The notes under the pieces: generated by a model | The model's database searches: none | Told to the model about the DNA's origin: nothing | Seen by the model: only the letters and a program-made list of their open reading frames with translations | Shown here: positions 1 through 8,948 of the stretch, piece after piece | Layout of the letters: the number at the start of each line of letters is the position of its first letter | Numbering within the stretch: position 1 is the stretch's first letter | NCBI RefSeq assembly: GCF_049860805.1 | Contig: NZ_CP187555.1 | Span: 744,001 to 808,000 of the forward strand | Source: Parabacteroides sp900760525 | GTDB taxonomy: Bacteria; Bacteroidota; Bacteroidia; Bacteroidales; Tannerellaceae | Reading direction: 5' to 3' | DNA length: 64,000 nucleotides | Made by a program: the position numbers and the translations under genes

Positions 1-1965
1 GGCCTTGACGAAATTGCGGTTGATGAACACGCCGACGGCGCAATTGCTGCGGGCGATAAACATCTTTGTCTTGTCTTTCAGCAACGCACCGGGATAAAAC
101 CAGGATTCGGGAGCTTTGAAGCGTTTGAAATAACGGTTGTAGAAAGAAGTACGGTAGCGGGTGGCCGCAATATCGTCCGGCGAGTCGCTCATGGAGATAC
201 CGGAACCGACCAGCAGGAAGTCGAATCCTTCGTTGTTGACGATGTCGCAAATATCCTGTCCGGCGTTGTTCGACACCTCGTAGCGCGTATGGATATGCAT
301 GCCTAACTTTTTGGCGCCATATAGAATCGGGCCGAAGCTAACCTCTTCAAAGTTATCCGTATGCAAGGGATTGACATCCGAACCGACAGTCAGGTGAAGC
401 GCCGTCAGATCCAGTTTGTTTTTCCCGCGGGCAAACATCTGGTGGGCGACATCGAGCATGATCTGTCCGTTTCCGGCACGTCCGAATGAGAGCAGTACCT
501 TAAATGCCCCGATGGTCGGTTCTGCATAGATCTGATGTTCTTTAATCTTGTCGCGAGTCTTGAAGCAAAATTTAATGAAAGAAACCAACGGAGTCGTCAT
601 AAAGGTCGTGACCAATGTCATCAGAACCAACATGACGAAAATGGAAGGCGGTAATATCTTCATCTCATAGCCGATCGTCAGCACGACCAGCTCCATCAAA
701 CCGCGCGTATTCATTAAGGCTCCGATATAAAGACTGTCTTTCCAGCTTTCACCGACAAAACGGGCGGAGAACATGGCGCCTCCGAATTTCCCGATAATTG
801 CCACTATGATGAAGATTCCGCACATCACCCAAAGTTCCGGTGTGTTCAGCAAACCGATCTCCGTACGCAGTCCGGTCGAAACGAAGAAAAGCGGCAAGAA
901 TAGCGCCAATGACACATCCTCCACCTTCTCCGTCATGATCTTGCGGAATTTGATGTTCCCCGGCATGACTACACCCGCAATAAAGGCGCCGAAAAGAGCA
1001 TGTAATCCTAATATCTCGGTAAAGTAGGAGGAGACGATCAGCAACAGGAACATCAGGGCGACCAGCGCTTTATCGATCACCTCTTTATTATGGTATATAT
1101 GCCCGATCATCCGTAAAAAAGGACGTACGGCAAAAAACATAAAGAGGATATACAGGATGGAGAATAATATATTGTAAACGGCACTCAGCATACTGCCGGC
1201 CTGGGCGATGGCAATCACGACAGCCAGCAAACACCAGGCGGTAATATCTCCATTGGCGGCGCTTGCCAGTGAAATCGTGCCCAAATGTGTTTTAGTCAAT
1301 CCTTTTTCCTGGATAATACGGGCCAGCACAGGAAAGGCCGTGATGCTCATGGCAATCCCGATAAACAGGGCGAAAGATATGAACGGCGTCCCTTTATGGG
1401 CGTATGATTCATAGACATAATAGGCTGTCAGCATGCCGAAGAAAAACGGGACGATCGTGCTGGTATGGCTGATCAGGATGGTCTCTTTCAGCTTCTTCCG
1501 GACTTCTCCGATATCCAGTTCCATACCGATGGCAAACATAAAAAGGATCAGGCCGAATTGACTTAATAGGGTAATATTGCCTAACGAATCAAGTGGAAAG
1601 AGAAATGCGGATACTCCCGGCAAGAGATGGCCGAGCACGGACGGTCCGAGTACGACACCGGCTACTATTTCACCGATAACCGTTGGTTGCCCGATCTTCT
1701 GGAACATCCAGCCGAACAGGCGGCAGACGATCAATATGGTAATGATTTGCAGAAGGAGTATTCCGATTGAAGATTGGATATGATGAGTGACCGAATCCCA
1801 GAACACAAAGAACCCTTCGCCCATATCCCGGGGGGCGTTTTGCATCGATTGGATAGCCGTGTCGACCTGCCGGCTTTCTCCTTCTTTGACTATGAAATAC
1901 ATGAGTGAGCCAAAGACCAGAATCATCATCAAATAGAAGGCTATGCTTTTTGTTCCCTTACTCAT
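1..1965 (-). CDS. Kef-type cation:proton antiporter (CPA2), 3' end outside window
   Basis: The reading frame opens with ATG at 1963-1965 and stays open to the left edge, giving 655 residues with no stop. An N-terminal membrane anchor (about residues 8-26) is followed near residue 65 by a long hydrophobic region with repeated transmembrane segments and CPA2 exchanger features, such as GQPTVIGEIVAGVVLGPSVLG and, later, LHALFGAFIAGVVMPG. After about residue 470 the sequence becomes soluble and resembles a universal-stress-protein type domain (GAFKVLLSFGRAGNGQIMLD). The family exchanges Na+ or K+ for protons across the inner membrane; the ion used here cannot be told. A -7 box lies 25 bases upstream. 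The family assignment is firm; the cytoplasmic regulatory role of the C-terminal part is inference. Confidence 0.9.
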   Translation of the reverse strand, partial: MSKGTKSIAFYLMMILVFGSLMYFIVKEGESRQVDTAIQSMQNAPRDMGEGFFVFWDSVTHHIQSSIGILLLQIITILIVCRLFGWMFQKIGQPTVIGEIVAGVVLGPSVLGHLLPGVSAFLFPLDSLGNITLLSQFGLILFMFAIGMELDIGEVRKKLKETILISHTSTIVPFFFGMLTAYYVYESYAHKGTPFISFALFIGIAMSITAFPVLARIIQEKGLTKTHLGTISLASAANGDITAWCLLAVVIAIAQAGSMLSAVYNILFSILYILFMFFAVRPFLRMIGHIYHNKEVIDKALVALMFLLLIVSSYFTEILGLHALFGAFIAGVVMPGNIKFRKIMTEKVEDVSLALFLPLFFVSTGLRTEIGLLNTPELWVMCGIFIIVAIIGKFGGAMFSARFVGESWKDSLYIGALMNTRGLMELVVLTIGYEMKILPPSIFVMLVLMTLVTTFMTTPLVSFIKFCFKTRDKIKEHQIYAEPTIGAFKVLLSFGRAGNGQIMLDVAHQMFARGKNKLDLTALHLTVGSDVNPLHTDNFEEVSFGPILYGAKKLGMHIHTRYEVSNNAGQDICDIVNNEGFDFLLVGSGISMSDSPDDIAATRYRTSFYNRYFKRFKAPESWFYPGALLKDKTKMFIARSNCAVGVFINRNFVKA

Positions 1966-1989
1966 CTGCTATCTTTAAACGGTTTTTTG

Positions 1990-1997
1990 CAAAAATA
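1990..1997 (-). promoter_or_regulatory. -7 promoter box of the antiporter gene
   Basis: Reading on the minus strand, TATTTTTG matches the Bacteroidota -7 consensus TAnnTTTG and lies 25 bases upstream of the antiporter ATG. No convincing -33 TTTG was assigned. Confidence 0.55.
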
Positions 1998-2375
1998 AGA
2001 AAAGGAATTAATATAGCTCCCTGTGTAATGAGAAATTTTATTGGCGATTTTGTTTTTTTGCAGAATGTCAGATTTGCCTTCTTTAGGTTCGTCTGTATAC
2101 GTCCATTCGTCGGGGTGGTTACAAATAGAACAAGGAAACAGGGGAAGCGATTGTCACTTTGTATACTGAATCACCTGAAAGTTTGTTTCTGTTGCTTGAA
2201 AAACGGAATGATGCATAAGAAATAAATAGGAATGTAAGTTTAAAGGATGGATTTCCGTCAAGATGTCAATCATAAAAGGTCTTCCCTGTAAGGCTTTTGA
2301 GGTGTTAAAATTGTATTCAAAGGCCTTTCGGTTGTCTTTTACGCATCCTTTTTTCTTTTATTCCGGTTCGTCTGG

Positions 2376-2487
2376 TAAAATCATCTCAATGATTTTCCAA
2401 ATTCATCTGTATGGTTTCCCGAAAACATCTCAATGATTTTCCAAAACCATTGAGAACATTTGAAAAATCATTTAGATGATTTCCCGG
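2376..2487. repeat. Degenerate palindromic array, period 22 bp (five units)
   Basis: Five units of 22-23 bp lie head to tail. CATCTCAATGATTTTCCAAA occurs exactly at 2382-2401 and 2426-2445. The core is palindromic: on the minus strand GGAAAATCAT and ATGATTTTCC flank TGAG. Units 2 and 4 are degenerate. No cas genes or unique spacers accompany it. Confidence 0.75.
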
Positions 2488-2641
2488 AAAAGATGCAAAA
2501 ACAAGTGGCTTTTAGGCTAAAAGGTATAACAATAGGAATATACGTGTCGATGAAAATGAGTAAAATGAAATAAATTGATAGCAAACAGCCTGTTTTTGTA
2601 GTAAAATGATTGATTGGTAAAGGTGCTTTTTCTTTGATACG

Positions 2642-2679
2642 GCTTTTTTCACCCCTTATTGTATTATGGTGAAAAAAGC
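2642..2679. terminator. Strong 12-bp hairpin immediately upstream of element copy 1
   Basis: GCTTTTTTCACC (2642-2653) and GGTGAAAAAAGC (2668-2679) are perfect inverted repeats separated by 14 bases. No gene ends just upstream on either strand, so a terminator role is uncertain. The hairpin lies five bases before the repeated element that starts at 2684. Confidence 0.5.
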
Positions 2680-2683
2680 TATT

Positions 2684-2767
2684 GGTCCAAATCGAAACTA
2701 CTATCGCATCTAATTTGATTTTCTACCCCATATAATTCAAATTAGTAGCAAGGGTAATATTTTTTAA
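2684..2767 (+). ncRNA. Three-copy conserved element, copy 1 (candidate structured RNA)
   Basis: Shares ordered conserved blocks with copies at 19806-19888 (complement) and 28900-28982: GGTCCAAATCGAAAC, TCGCAT, TTTTCTACCCCATA and GGGTAATATTTTTTAA. In this copy AATTTGA (2712-2718) pairs with TCAAATT (2737-2743), and CTACT (2698-2702) with AGTAG (2744-2748), leaving TCGCAT in a bulge. The conserved loop TACCC can pair with the downstream GGGTA, followed by six T. The element reads toward glgB but lies about 190 bases upstream of the glgB promoter box. It could equally be a short dispersed DNA repeat; RNA is inference. Confidence 0.6.
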
Positions 2768-2960
2768 CAAACAACAGGTTTTGGTATGGCGTTAAGAACC
2801 AATGATTTATTATAAATCTTTGTTTTAAGGAGGGATATTGTCAGATTTTTATGGGATTTTGGTGTGGTTGCCATAGGGAAATGAAGGCAAATGGAAAGTT
2901 TATATCTTTTGAAAATAGGAAAGTATCCGGACTTTTTGTATATATGTGAGTTTTTTCTTC

Positions 2961-2968
2961 TATCTTTG
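2961..2968 (+). promoter_or_regulatory. -7 promoter box of glgB
   Basis: TATCTTTG matches TAnnTTTG. It overlaps the GTG at 2968 that would otherwise extend the reading frame, so transcription should begin after it. This places the true start at the ATG of 2992. Confidence 0.7.
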
Positions 2969-2991
2969 TGCGAAACCAATCTCAAAAAATC

Positions 2992-5001
2992 ATGGAGTCG
3001 CTAAATCTAATAAAGAATGACCCTTGGCTGGCCCCCTATAAGGAGGCAATAGAAGGAAGGTACCAATACGTAGTAAACAAGGAGAAAAGCCTGACGGGTA
3101 ACGGTAAACAGACGTTGTCGGAAATGGCCTCCGGATATCTTTACTTCGGGTTGCATAAGACAAAGAATGGATGGGTATTTCGTGAGTGGGCGCCCAATGC
3201 TACCGCTATATACCTGATCGGAACTTTCAACGGATGGGAGAAAGACGACCGGTATAAATTGCAACGGTTGGGTAATGGCATTTGGGAGATCACGCTTGCA
3301 GAAGATTTGCTGCATCATGAAGACCTCTTCAAACTTTTGGTCGAGTGGGAAGGAGGCAGCGGGGAACGTATTCCTGCATGGATACGGCGTGTCGTTCAGG
3401 ATGAAAATACCAAAATTTTCAGCGCGCAAGTCTGGAATCCCGAGAAATCGTATGTGTTTAAACATAAGCGGTTCAAGCCTAATGTATCTCCTTTGCTGAT
3501 TTATGAATGCCATATCGGTATGGCTTCGAATGAAGAGAAGGTCGGCAGTTACGACGAGTTCCGCCGTATCGTGTTGCCCCGTATTGCAAAGGAAGGGTAT
3601 AATGCCATTCAGATCATGGCTATCCAGGAACATCCTTATTATGGCTCGTTCGGTTATCATGTCAGCAGCTTTTTTGCCGCATCTTCCCGTTTCGGTACGC
3701 CCGAAGAGTTAAAACAGTTGATAGACGATGCTCATAGTCTGGGGATCGCCGTGATTATGGATATCGTCCATAGCCACGCAGTTAAGAACGAAGTAGAAGG
3801 ACTCGGACGTTTTGACGGGTCTTATACGCAATATTTTCTGGGTGGAACGCGTCGTGAGCATCCGGCATGGGATTCGCTATGTTTCGACTATGGAAAGAAT
3901 GAAGTGCTTCATTTCCTTTTGTCGAACTGCAAGTTCTGGTTAGATGAATATAAATTCGATGGTTTCCGTTTCGACGGGGTAACCTCGATGCTTTACTATA
4001 GTCATGGACTGGGCGAAGCATTTTGCAATTATGGTGATTATTTTAACGGTCATCAGGATGGAGATGCTATTGCATACCTGACATTGGCTAATAAGCTTAT
4101 CCACGAAGTTAATAAAAATGCGATTACGATTGCCGAAGAAGTAAGTGGAATGCCTGGATTGGCAGCTAAGTATGAAGATGGCGGTTATGGCTTCGACTAT
4201 CGTATGGCAATGAATATCCCCGATTACTGGATCAAGACGATTAAGGAGAAAAAAGACGAAGACTGGCATCCCTCTTCCATCTGGTGGGAGACAACGAACC
4301 GCCGTGCCGATGAGAAGACAATCAGCTATGCTGAAAGTCATGACCAGGCTTTGGTGGGCGACAAGACAATCATCTTCCGCCTGATTGACGCTGATATGTA
4401 TTGGCATATGCAGAAAGACGACCATAATTTTATGGTGGAACGTGGTGTGGCTTTGCATAAAATGATCCGTCTGGTTACGGCCTCCACCATCAACGGAGGC
4501 TATCTGAACTTTATGGGAAATGAATTCGGCCATCCGGAGTGGATCGACTTCCCGCGCGAAGGAAATGGCTGGTCGCATAAGTATGCACGCCGCCAATGGA
4601 ATCTGGTCGATAATATGGATTTGAAATATCATTTCTTGGGCGATTTCGATCGCGAAATGCTGGAGATGATCCGTAGCGTGAAGAACTTCCAGTCCACTCC
4701 GATACAGAAAGTATGGGATAACGACGGCGATCAGATTTTGGCTTATATGCGGAAAAACCTGGTATTCGTATTCAATTTCAATCCGACAAAATCGTTTGCC
4801 GATTACGGCTTCCTGGTGCCGAGGGGCGAATATGAAGTGATGTTAAATACCGATGCCACCCGTTTCGGGGGTTTTGGACTTGCGGATGATTCCATTCGCC
4901 ATTTCACACAATTTGACCCATTGTATAAAAAAGATAAAAAAGAATGGCTCAAATTATACATTCCGGCACGTAGCGCTGTTGTACTGAGGAAAGCGAAATA
5001 A
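2992..5001 (+). CDS. glgB: 1,4-alpha-glucan branching enzyme (GH13)
   Basis: Transfers alpha-1,4 glucan segments to form alpha-1,6 branches during glycogen synthesis in the cytoplasm. The 669-residue protein has an N-terminal CBM48-type domain (around FREWAPNATAIYLIGTFNGW) and a GH13 barrel. Visible catalytic residues are Asp328 (FRFDG), Glu382 (IAEEVSG) and Asp451 (ESHDQ). The shorter N-terminus and overall motifs resemble the eukaryote-like branching enzymes found in Bacteroidota. The start at 2992 is preferred over the upstream in-frame GTG because a promoter box covers that GTG. A mannose-6-phosphate isomerase follows after 83 bases of AT-rich repeat. No other glycogen gene is in the window. 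Confidence 0.95.
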   Translation: MESLNLIKNDPWLAPYKEAIEGRYQYVVNKEKSLTGNGKQTLSEMASGYLYFGLHKTKNGWVFREWAPNATAIYLIGTFNGWEKDDRYKLQRLGNGIWEITLAEDLLHHEDLFKLLVEWEGGSGERIPAWIRRVVQDENTKIFSAQVWNPEKSYVFKHKRFKPNVSPLLIYECHIGMASNEEKVGSYDEFRRIVLPRIAKEGYNAIQIMAIQEHPYYGSFGYHVSSFFAASSRFGTPEELKQLIDDAHSLGIAVIMDIVHSHAVKNEVEGLGRFDGSYTQYFLGGTRREHPAWDSLCFDYGKNEVLHFLLSNCKFWLDEYKFDGFRFDGVTSMLYYSHGLGEAFCNYGDYFNGHQDGDAIAYLTLANKLIHEVNKNAITIAEEVSGMPGLAAKYEDGGYGFDYRMAMNIPDYWIKTIKEKKDEDWHPSSIWWETTNRRADEKTISYAESHDQALVGDKTIIFRLIDADMYWHMQKDDHNFMVERGVALHKMIRLVTASTINGGYLNFMGNEFGHPEWIDFPREGNGWSHKYARRQWNLVDNMDLKYHFLGDFDREMLEMIRSVKNFQSTPIQKVWDNDGDQILAYMRKNLVFVFNFNPTKSFADYGFLVPRGEYEVMLNTDATRFGGFGLADDSIRHFTQFDPLYKKDKKEWLKLYIPARSAVVLRKAK

Positions 5002-5084
5002 TTTATGATTTATGATTTATGCGTTGATCACTAATCATAAATCATAAATCATAAATCTGATAAATTATAAATCATAAATCAAAT
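5002..5084. repeat. AT-rich inverted and direct repeats between glgB and manA
   Basis: Runs of TTATGATTTATG on the left face runs of CATAAATCATAAATC on the right, so the spacer can form a long imperfect hairpin. The unit is about seven bases (ATGATTT or its complement). It may act as an intercistronic or terminator-like structure. Confidence 0.6.
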
Positions 5085-6059
5085 ATGTTATATCCTATGA
5101 CATTTAAGCCTATCCTCAAGAAGATTATCTGGGGAGGCTCTGATATCTGCCCGTTTAAGGGCATCACTCCGGTACAGGATGGTATCGGTGAAAGTTGGGA
5201 ACTTTCACATGTGGAAGGTAATTATTCTGTTGTAGATAATGGTGCACTCGAAGGTAAAACGCTGGACGAACTGATCCGTACGTATGGCAAAGAACTGTTG
5301 GGGAAAAAGGTGGTTGAACAATTCGGCTCTACGTTTCCCTTACTGATCAAGTTTATCGATGCACGTGATGATTTGTCTATCCAGGTCCATCCGAACGACG
5401 AGTTGGCAAAGGAACGCCACAATTCTTTCGGAAAGACAGAGATGTGGTATGTGATCAATGCAGCAAAAGGTGCTGGCTTATATTCCGGTTTTTCAAAACA
5501 GATCGATGCGGATGAATATGTGAAACGTGTCGAGGACAATACGATCATGGATGTGCTACAGCGTTACGAGGTGAATCCGGGTGATGTGTTTTTCTTGCCT
5601 GCAGGCCGTGTGCATGCGATCGGTGCCGGTTGTTTCATTGCTGAAATCCAGCAGACGAGCAATATTACCTACCGTATCTATGATTACGACCGCAAAGGAC
5701 CGGACGGTAAGGGCCGCGAATTGCATACCGAACTGGCAAAAGATGCGATCGATTATACCTTGTATCCGGATTACCGTACCCATTACAAAGCGCATACGAA
5801 TGCGACTGTAGAGCTTGCAGATTGTAAGTATTTTACAACTAATTTGTTGGATATCGATACGATCATGGTGCGTGATTTCTCCGATCTGGATTCTTTCGTC
5901 GTTTATATCTGTATGGAGGGGAAAGCATCCATCCGTGATAATAAAGGCAATGAAATTTATGTACATCAGGGGCAGACGGTTTTGATCCCGGCTGATACGG
6001 ATGTTGTAACGATTTCACCGGTTCCGGGTGCTAAGTTTATGGAAACGTATATCGGATAA
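5085..6059 (+). CDS. manA: Mannose-6-phosphate isomerase, class I
   Basis: Interconverts mannose 6-phosphate and fructose 6-phosphate, using a bound metal (usually zinc), in the cytoplasm. The 324-residue length fits the short class I enzymes. Metal-ligand motifs are present: Gln100 and His102 in IQVHPND, Glu119 in GKTEMWYV, and the histidine of PAGRVHAIGAG. QQTSNITYRIYDYDR is also typical. The C-terminal cupin half is complete. ATG at 5085 is used; the methionine four codons later is an alternative. It lies downstream of glgB and could be co-transcribed or separately expressed. A strong hairpin terminator follows. Confidence 0.92.
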   Translation: MLYPMTFKPILKKIIWGGSDICPFKGITPVQDGIGESWELSHVEGNYSVVDNGALEGKTLDELIRTYGKELLGKKVVEQFGSTFPLLIKFIDARDDLSIQVHPNDELAKERHNSFGKTEMWYVINAAKGAGLYSGFSKQIDADEYVKRVEDNTIMDVLQRYEVNPGDVFFLPAGRVHAIGAGCFIAEIQQTSNITYRIYDYDRKGPDGKGRELHTELAKDAIDYTLYPDYRTHYKAHTNATVELADCKYFTTNLLDIDTIMVRDFSDLDSFVVYICMEGKASIRDNKGNEIYVHQGQTVLIPADTDVVTISPVPGAKFMETYIG

Positions 6060-6089
6060 CAACCTATAGGGTTGTGGAATAGATAAAAT

Positions 6090-6136
6090 GCCGCAGGTTT
6101 TCCGGATCATCCGGAGAGACCTGCGGCGTTTGTTTT
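6090..6136. terminator. Bidirectional terminator between manA and the GH3 gene
   Basis: GCCGCAGGT (6090-6098) pairs with ACCTGCGGC (6119-6127), and an inner CCGGAT/ATCCGG stem adds to it. A T-rich tract follows on the plus strand, and ATTTTAT on the minus strand. The two flanking genes converge on it. Confidence 0.8.
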
Positions 6137-8743
6137 TTATTCGATTGTCACCTCTAATTTTTGCAAGGTCTTGTCGTCGGATGAACCGCCGTAAAGTATC
6201 TGGTATTTTCCGGAGCGGACTTCCATCGTTTGCGTGTTGTCGTTGAAAGAGTGGAAGGCTTCGGGAGTCAGTTCGATGTTGACTTCCTGGCTATCGCCGG
6301 CTTTTACGTGGACACGCACGAATGCTTTCAGCGCCTTGACCGGCCCTTCCGGATCATTCGGGTTCTTGATGTAGACTTGTGCGACTTCATCACCATCCAT
6401 TTTGCCGGTGTTGGCAATGTCGAATGTCAGCGTGACAGACTGGTCTTTGGCAATCCTGCCGGAAGACAGCTTTGCATTCTGATAAGCAAAGTTCGTGTAG
6501 CTCAGACCGTATCCGAACGGGTAAAGTGGTGTTTCGGTCATATAACGATACGTGCGGCCTTTCATGCTATAATCTTCGAAACCCGGCAACTGGTCGATCG
6601 ATTTATAGAATGTGATCGGCAGACGTCCTGACGGGTTGTAGTCGCCGAACAGAATGTCGGCAACTGCTGTTCCGGCTTCCTGTCCGCCATACCACGCATT
6701 CAGAATCGCATCGATATTGGCGTCTTCCCAATTCAGAGCCAGGGCGCTTCCCGTACAAAGTACGTAAACGACCGGTTTACCCGTCGCTTTCAGCGCTTTT
6801 ACCATTTCTTGCTGTACTTTCGGTATTTCGATATTGGTGCGGTCGCCTTTCTTGAAACCTTCCACGTTGACCGGCATCTCTTCACCTTCCAGGCGGGGAG
6901 AAATGCCTCCGACATAGACAATCACATCCGCATCTTTAACTTTGGTAGCCGTGGCGGCAAAATCGACCGGGCGCCGTGTGCCGATCTGGAAATTGAGGTC
7001 GGCGCTGCCTGTACGTTGCATATACTCGATCTTGACGGGATATTTCTTTCCCTTTTCCGCATTCAGTATATACGTCTTTTCCGCCCCGTATTCGTTTTCC
7101 CATACTTCGGCTACTTTTTCATCTCCGACAAAGAGGCGGAAAGCGTCATTCCCTGATATCTTGATCTCGACCTGTTCCGTTTCGGGTGCTTCAAACTCGC
7201 CGGTGAAACGTGCTGTGAAGTTCGTCAGGTTTACATTCGGTGCAAACTGCGTATTTCCGCCTGTCGTATAATGCAACTGGTTTGCTAAACCTTTGTAAGC
7301 AGCTTCGCCCTTAAATTCCGTATTGTTGAAGAACTCCGAAGCAAATCCTTGTCCGGCAGTGGAAGTGATGTTGTTGCCCAGGTCCTGGATTACGAAGTCG
7401 GCGGCATGATTACATCCCAGTTCGTAGATTATTTCTGCATCGGGTACTTTGTTGCGGATACCTTCCAGTATCGTTACGGTATGCGTCGGGAAGCCGTTAT
7501 AGTTCGCCCAAAGCATGGTCGAGTCGGCTGCATTCGGACCGACAACCGCAATTTTCCGGATCGTTTTGCTCAACGGCAGCGTGTTGTTCTTGTTTTTCAG
7601 CAACACCATGCTCTTATGTGCCATTTCGAGTGCTTGTGCCACATGTTCGGGGCTTTCCACCACACTGTAGGGGATTTGTGCATAAGGAACCCGTTCGTCC
7701 GGATCGAACATACCCAGTTCGAAACGTCCTTTCAGCAGGCGGCGGAGTGAAACATCCAGATCCTGTTCGGATATCTTCCCGTCTTTCAGGGCTTTGACTA
7801 AAGCCCGGTAGCTATTGCCGCATTCCAGGTCCGTTCCGTTCAGGACGGCATCGGCAGATGCGCTTTCCGCATCGGGATGTGTCTCGTGGCGGGGCGTACG
7901 TTCGTCCCGTTGCCAGAAGTCGTTGATCGCGCCGCAGTCGGAAAGGATGATGTCTTCATATCCCCAGCTGTTGCGAAGGATGTCGATGAGCAGTTTGTCG
8001 CTGCTGCAACAGGGCTTGCCTTGATAGCGGTTGTAGGCACACATGACTTCCTGTACATTTCCTTCTTTCACCAATGCCTCGAATGCAGGCAAGTAGGTCT
8101 GCCATAAATCACGGGGCGTCACCGTGACGTCAAACTCGTGACGGTTCCATTCAGGCCCGCTATGGACTGCATAATGCTTGGCGCAAGCATGTGTCTTGAA
8201 GTATTTCGGATCGTCTCCCTGCAAACCTTTCACTACGGCAATGCCCATCCGTTCAGTCAGGTATGGATCTTCTCCATAGGTTTCCATGCCACGGCCCCAG
8301 CGGGGATCACGGAAGATGTTGATATTCGGAGTCCAGAAGGTTAAGCCTTTATAGCGATCGTACTCTTTATCTCTCTGATACTGATGGTATTTGGCACGGG
8401 CTTCATCACTCACCATTGTGAATGTCTCGTGCAGGGCGTCGTCATCGAAAGTTGCCGCCATCGCGATCGCCTGTGGAAAAACAGTTGCTTTTCCGGCACG
8501 TGCGACGCCATGCAAGGCTTCGTTCCACCAATCATATTCGGGAATGCCGAGGCGTTCGATTGCCGGAGTCGTGTTCATCATTTGTCCGACTTTCTCTTCG
8601 GCAGTCAGACGCTTCAAGAGGTCGTCTATACGTTCGTCGATAGGGAGATCGGGGTTGCGAAACGGAAAATCTTCTTGTCTTTGACTACAAGAAACAGACA
8701 GCCATAATGTAAGTGCTGCCACCGTCAGATGTTTCATTCTCAT
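6137..8743 (-). CDS. Glycoside hydrolase family 3 with PA14 and Fn3-like domains (beta-glucosidase/xylosidase type)
   Basis: A secreted 868-residue lipoprotein: the N-terminus ends in the lipobox LSVSC. The GH3 catalytic domain includes KHYAVHSGPEWNRHEFD and the nucleophile motif ILSDCGAINDFW. A PA14-like insertion (from about GFASEFFNNTEFKGE, near residue 470, to near 590) interrupts the GH3 C-terminal domain. An Fn3-like domain near the end includes VTLTFDIANTGKMDGDEV. GH3 enzymes release terminal beta-linked sugars; glucose, xylose or another sugar cannot be distinguished here. PA14 insertions often narrow specificity toward oligosaccharides. The second methionine (8737) is an alternative start. 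It stands alone without SusCD neighbours. Confidence 0.92.
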   Translation of the reverse strand: MRMKHLTVAALTLWLSVSCSQRQEDFPFRNPDLPIDERIDDLLKRLTAEEKVGQMMNTTPAIERLGIPEYDWWNEALHGVARAGKATVFPQAIAMAATFDDDALHETFTMVSDEARAKYHQYQRDKEYDRYKGLTFWTPNINIFRDPRWGRGMETYGEDPYLTERMGIAVVKGLQGDDPKYFKTHACAKHYAVHSGPEWNRHEFDVTVTPRDLWQTYLPAFEALVKEGNVQEVMCAYNRYQGKPCCSSDKLLIDILRNSWGYEDIILSDCGAINDFWQRDERTPRHETHPDAESASADAVLNGTDLECGNSYRALVKALKDGKISEQDLDVSLRRLLKGRFELGMFDPDERVPYAQIPYSVVESPEHVAQALEMAHKSMVLLKNKNNTLPLSKTIRKIAVVGPNAADSTMLWANYNGFPTHTVTILEGIRNKVPDAEIIYELGCNHAADFVIQDLGNNITSTAGQGFASEFFNNTEFKGEAAYKGLANQLHYTTGGNTQFAPNVNLTNFTARFTGEFEAPETEQVEIKISGNDAFRLFVGDEKVAEVWENEYGAEKTYILNAEKGKKYPVKIEYMQRTGSADLNFQIGTRRPVDFAATATKVKDADVIVYVGGISPRLEGEEMPVNVEGFKKGDRTNIEIPKVQQEMVKALKATGKPVVYVLCTGSALALNWEDANIDAILNAWYGGQEAGTAVADILFGDYNPSGRLPITFYKSIDQLPGFEDYSMKGRTYRYMTETPLYPFGYGLSYTNFAYQNAKLSSGRIAKDQSVTLTFDIANTGKMDGDEVAQVYIKNPNDPEGPVKALKAFVRVHVKAGDSQEVNIELTPEAFHSFNDNTQTMEVRSGKYQILYGGSSDDKTLQKLEVTIE

Positions 8744-8831
8744 GTTATTAAATTTTAGATATTGTATACTTTACGTTTTATCTTATTGTAAGATGTTTGT
8801 TATTAGCTATTTATTGTGATAAATTATGTTG

Positions 8832-8839
8832 CAAAACTA
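8832..8839 (-). promoter_or_regulatory. -7 promoter box of the GH3 gene
   Basis: The minus strand reads TAGTTTTG, matching TAnnTTTG, about 90 bases upstream of the GH3 start, implying a long 5' leader. Confidence 0.55.
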
Positions 8840-8912
8840 ATGGTTTACTTGCATTTCTTCAAGTAGAATTACTTAAAATAGGTTACTTCGTCCGTTATTT
8901 TAGCAAATGTCC

Positions 8913-8920
8913 TATTTTTG
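8913..8920 (+). promoter_or_regulatory. -7 promoter box of the lipoprotein gene at 8949
   Basis: TATTTTTG matches TAnnTTTG and lies 28 bases upstream of the ATG. Confidence 0.6.
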
Positions 8921-8948
8921 TAAGATCGAATAATAAAAAGAAAGAGAG

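Larger units (their letters stand above)
1966..2991. other. 1-kb divergent intergenic region between the antiporter gene and glgB
   Basis: No convincing gene is seen. The stretch holds the antiporter promoter, a degenerate 22-bp-period palindromic array (2376-2487), a strong hairpin (2642-2679), copy 1 of the three-copy element (2684-2767) and the glgB promoter (2961-2968). The remaining sequence is AT-rich and unassigned. Confidence 0.7.

Noticed and set aside
2376..2487. CRISPR array (also considered for 11666, 45962 and 62180)
   Set aside because: The units are 21-22 bases including the spacer, the spacers are very short or similar, and no cas gene is in the window.
2764..2985. 73-residue open frame on the minus strand between the antiporter gene and glgB
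   Set aside because: It reaches into the three-copy element and the glgB promoter on the opposite strand, with no recognisable features.
2968..2991. GTG at 2968 as the start of glgB
   Set aside because: It overlaps the TATCTTTG promoter box; the ATG at 2992 begins the family-like N-terminus.
5002..5084. Attachment site or mobile element end in the glgB-manA spacer
   Set aside because: Only short AT-rich repeats; no longer unit, integrase or flanking duplication.
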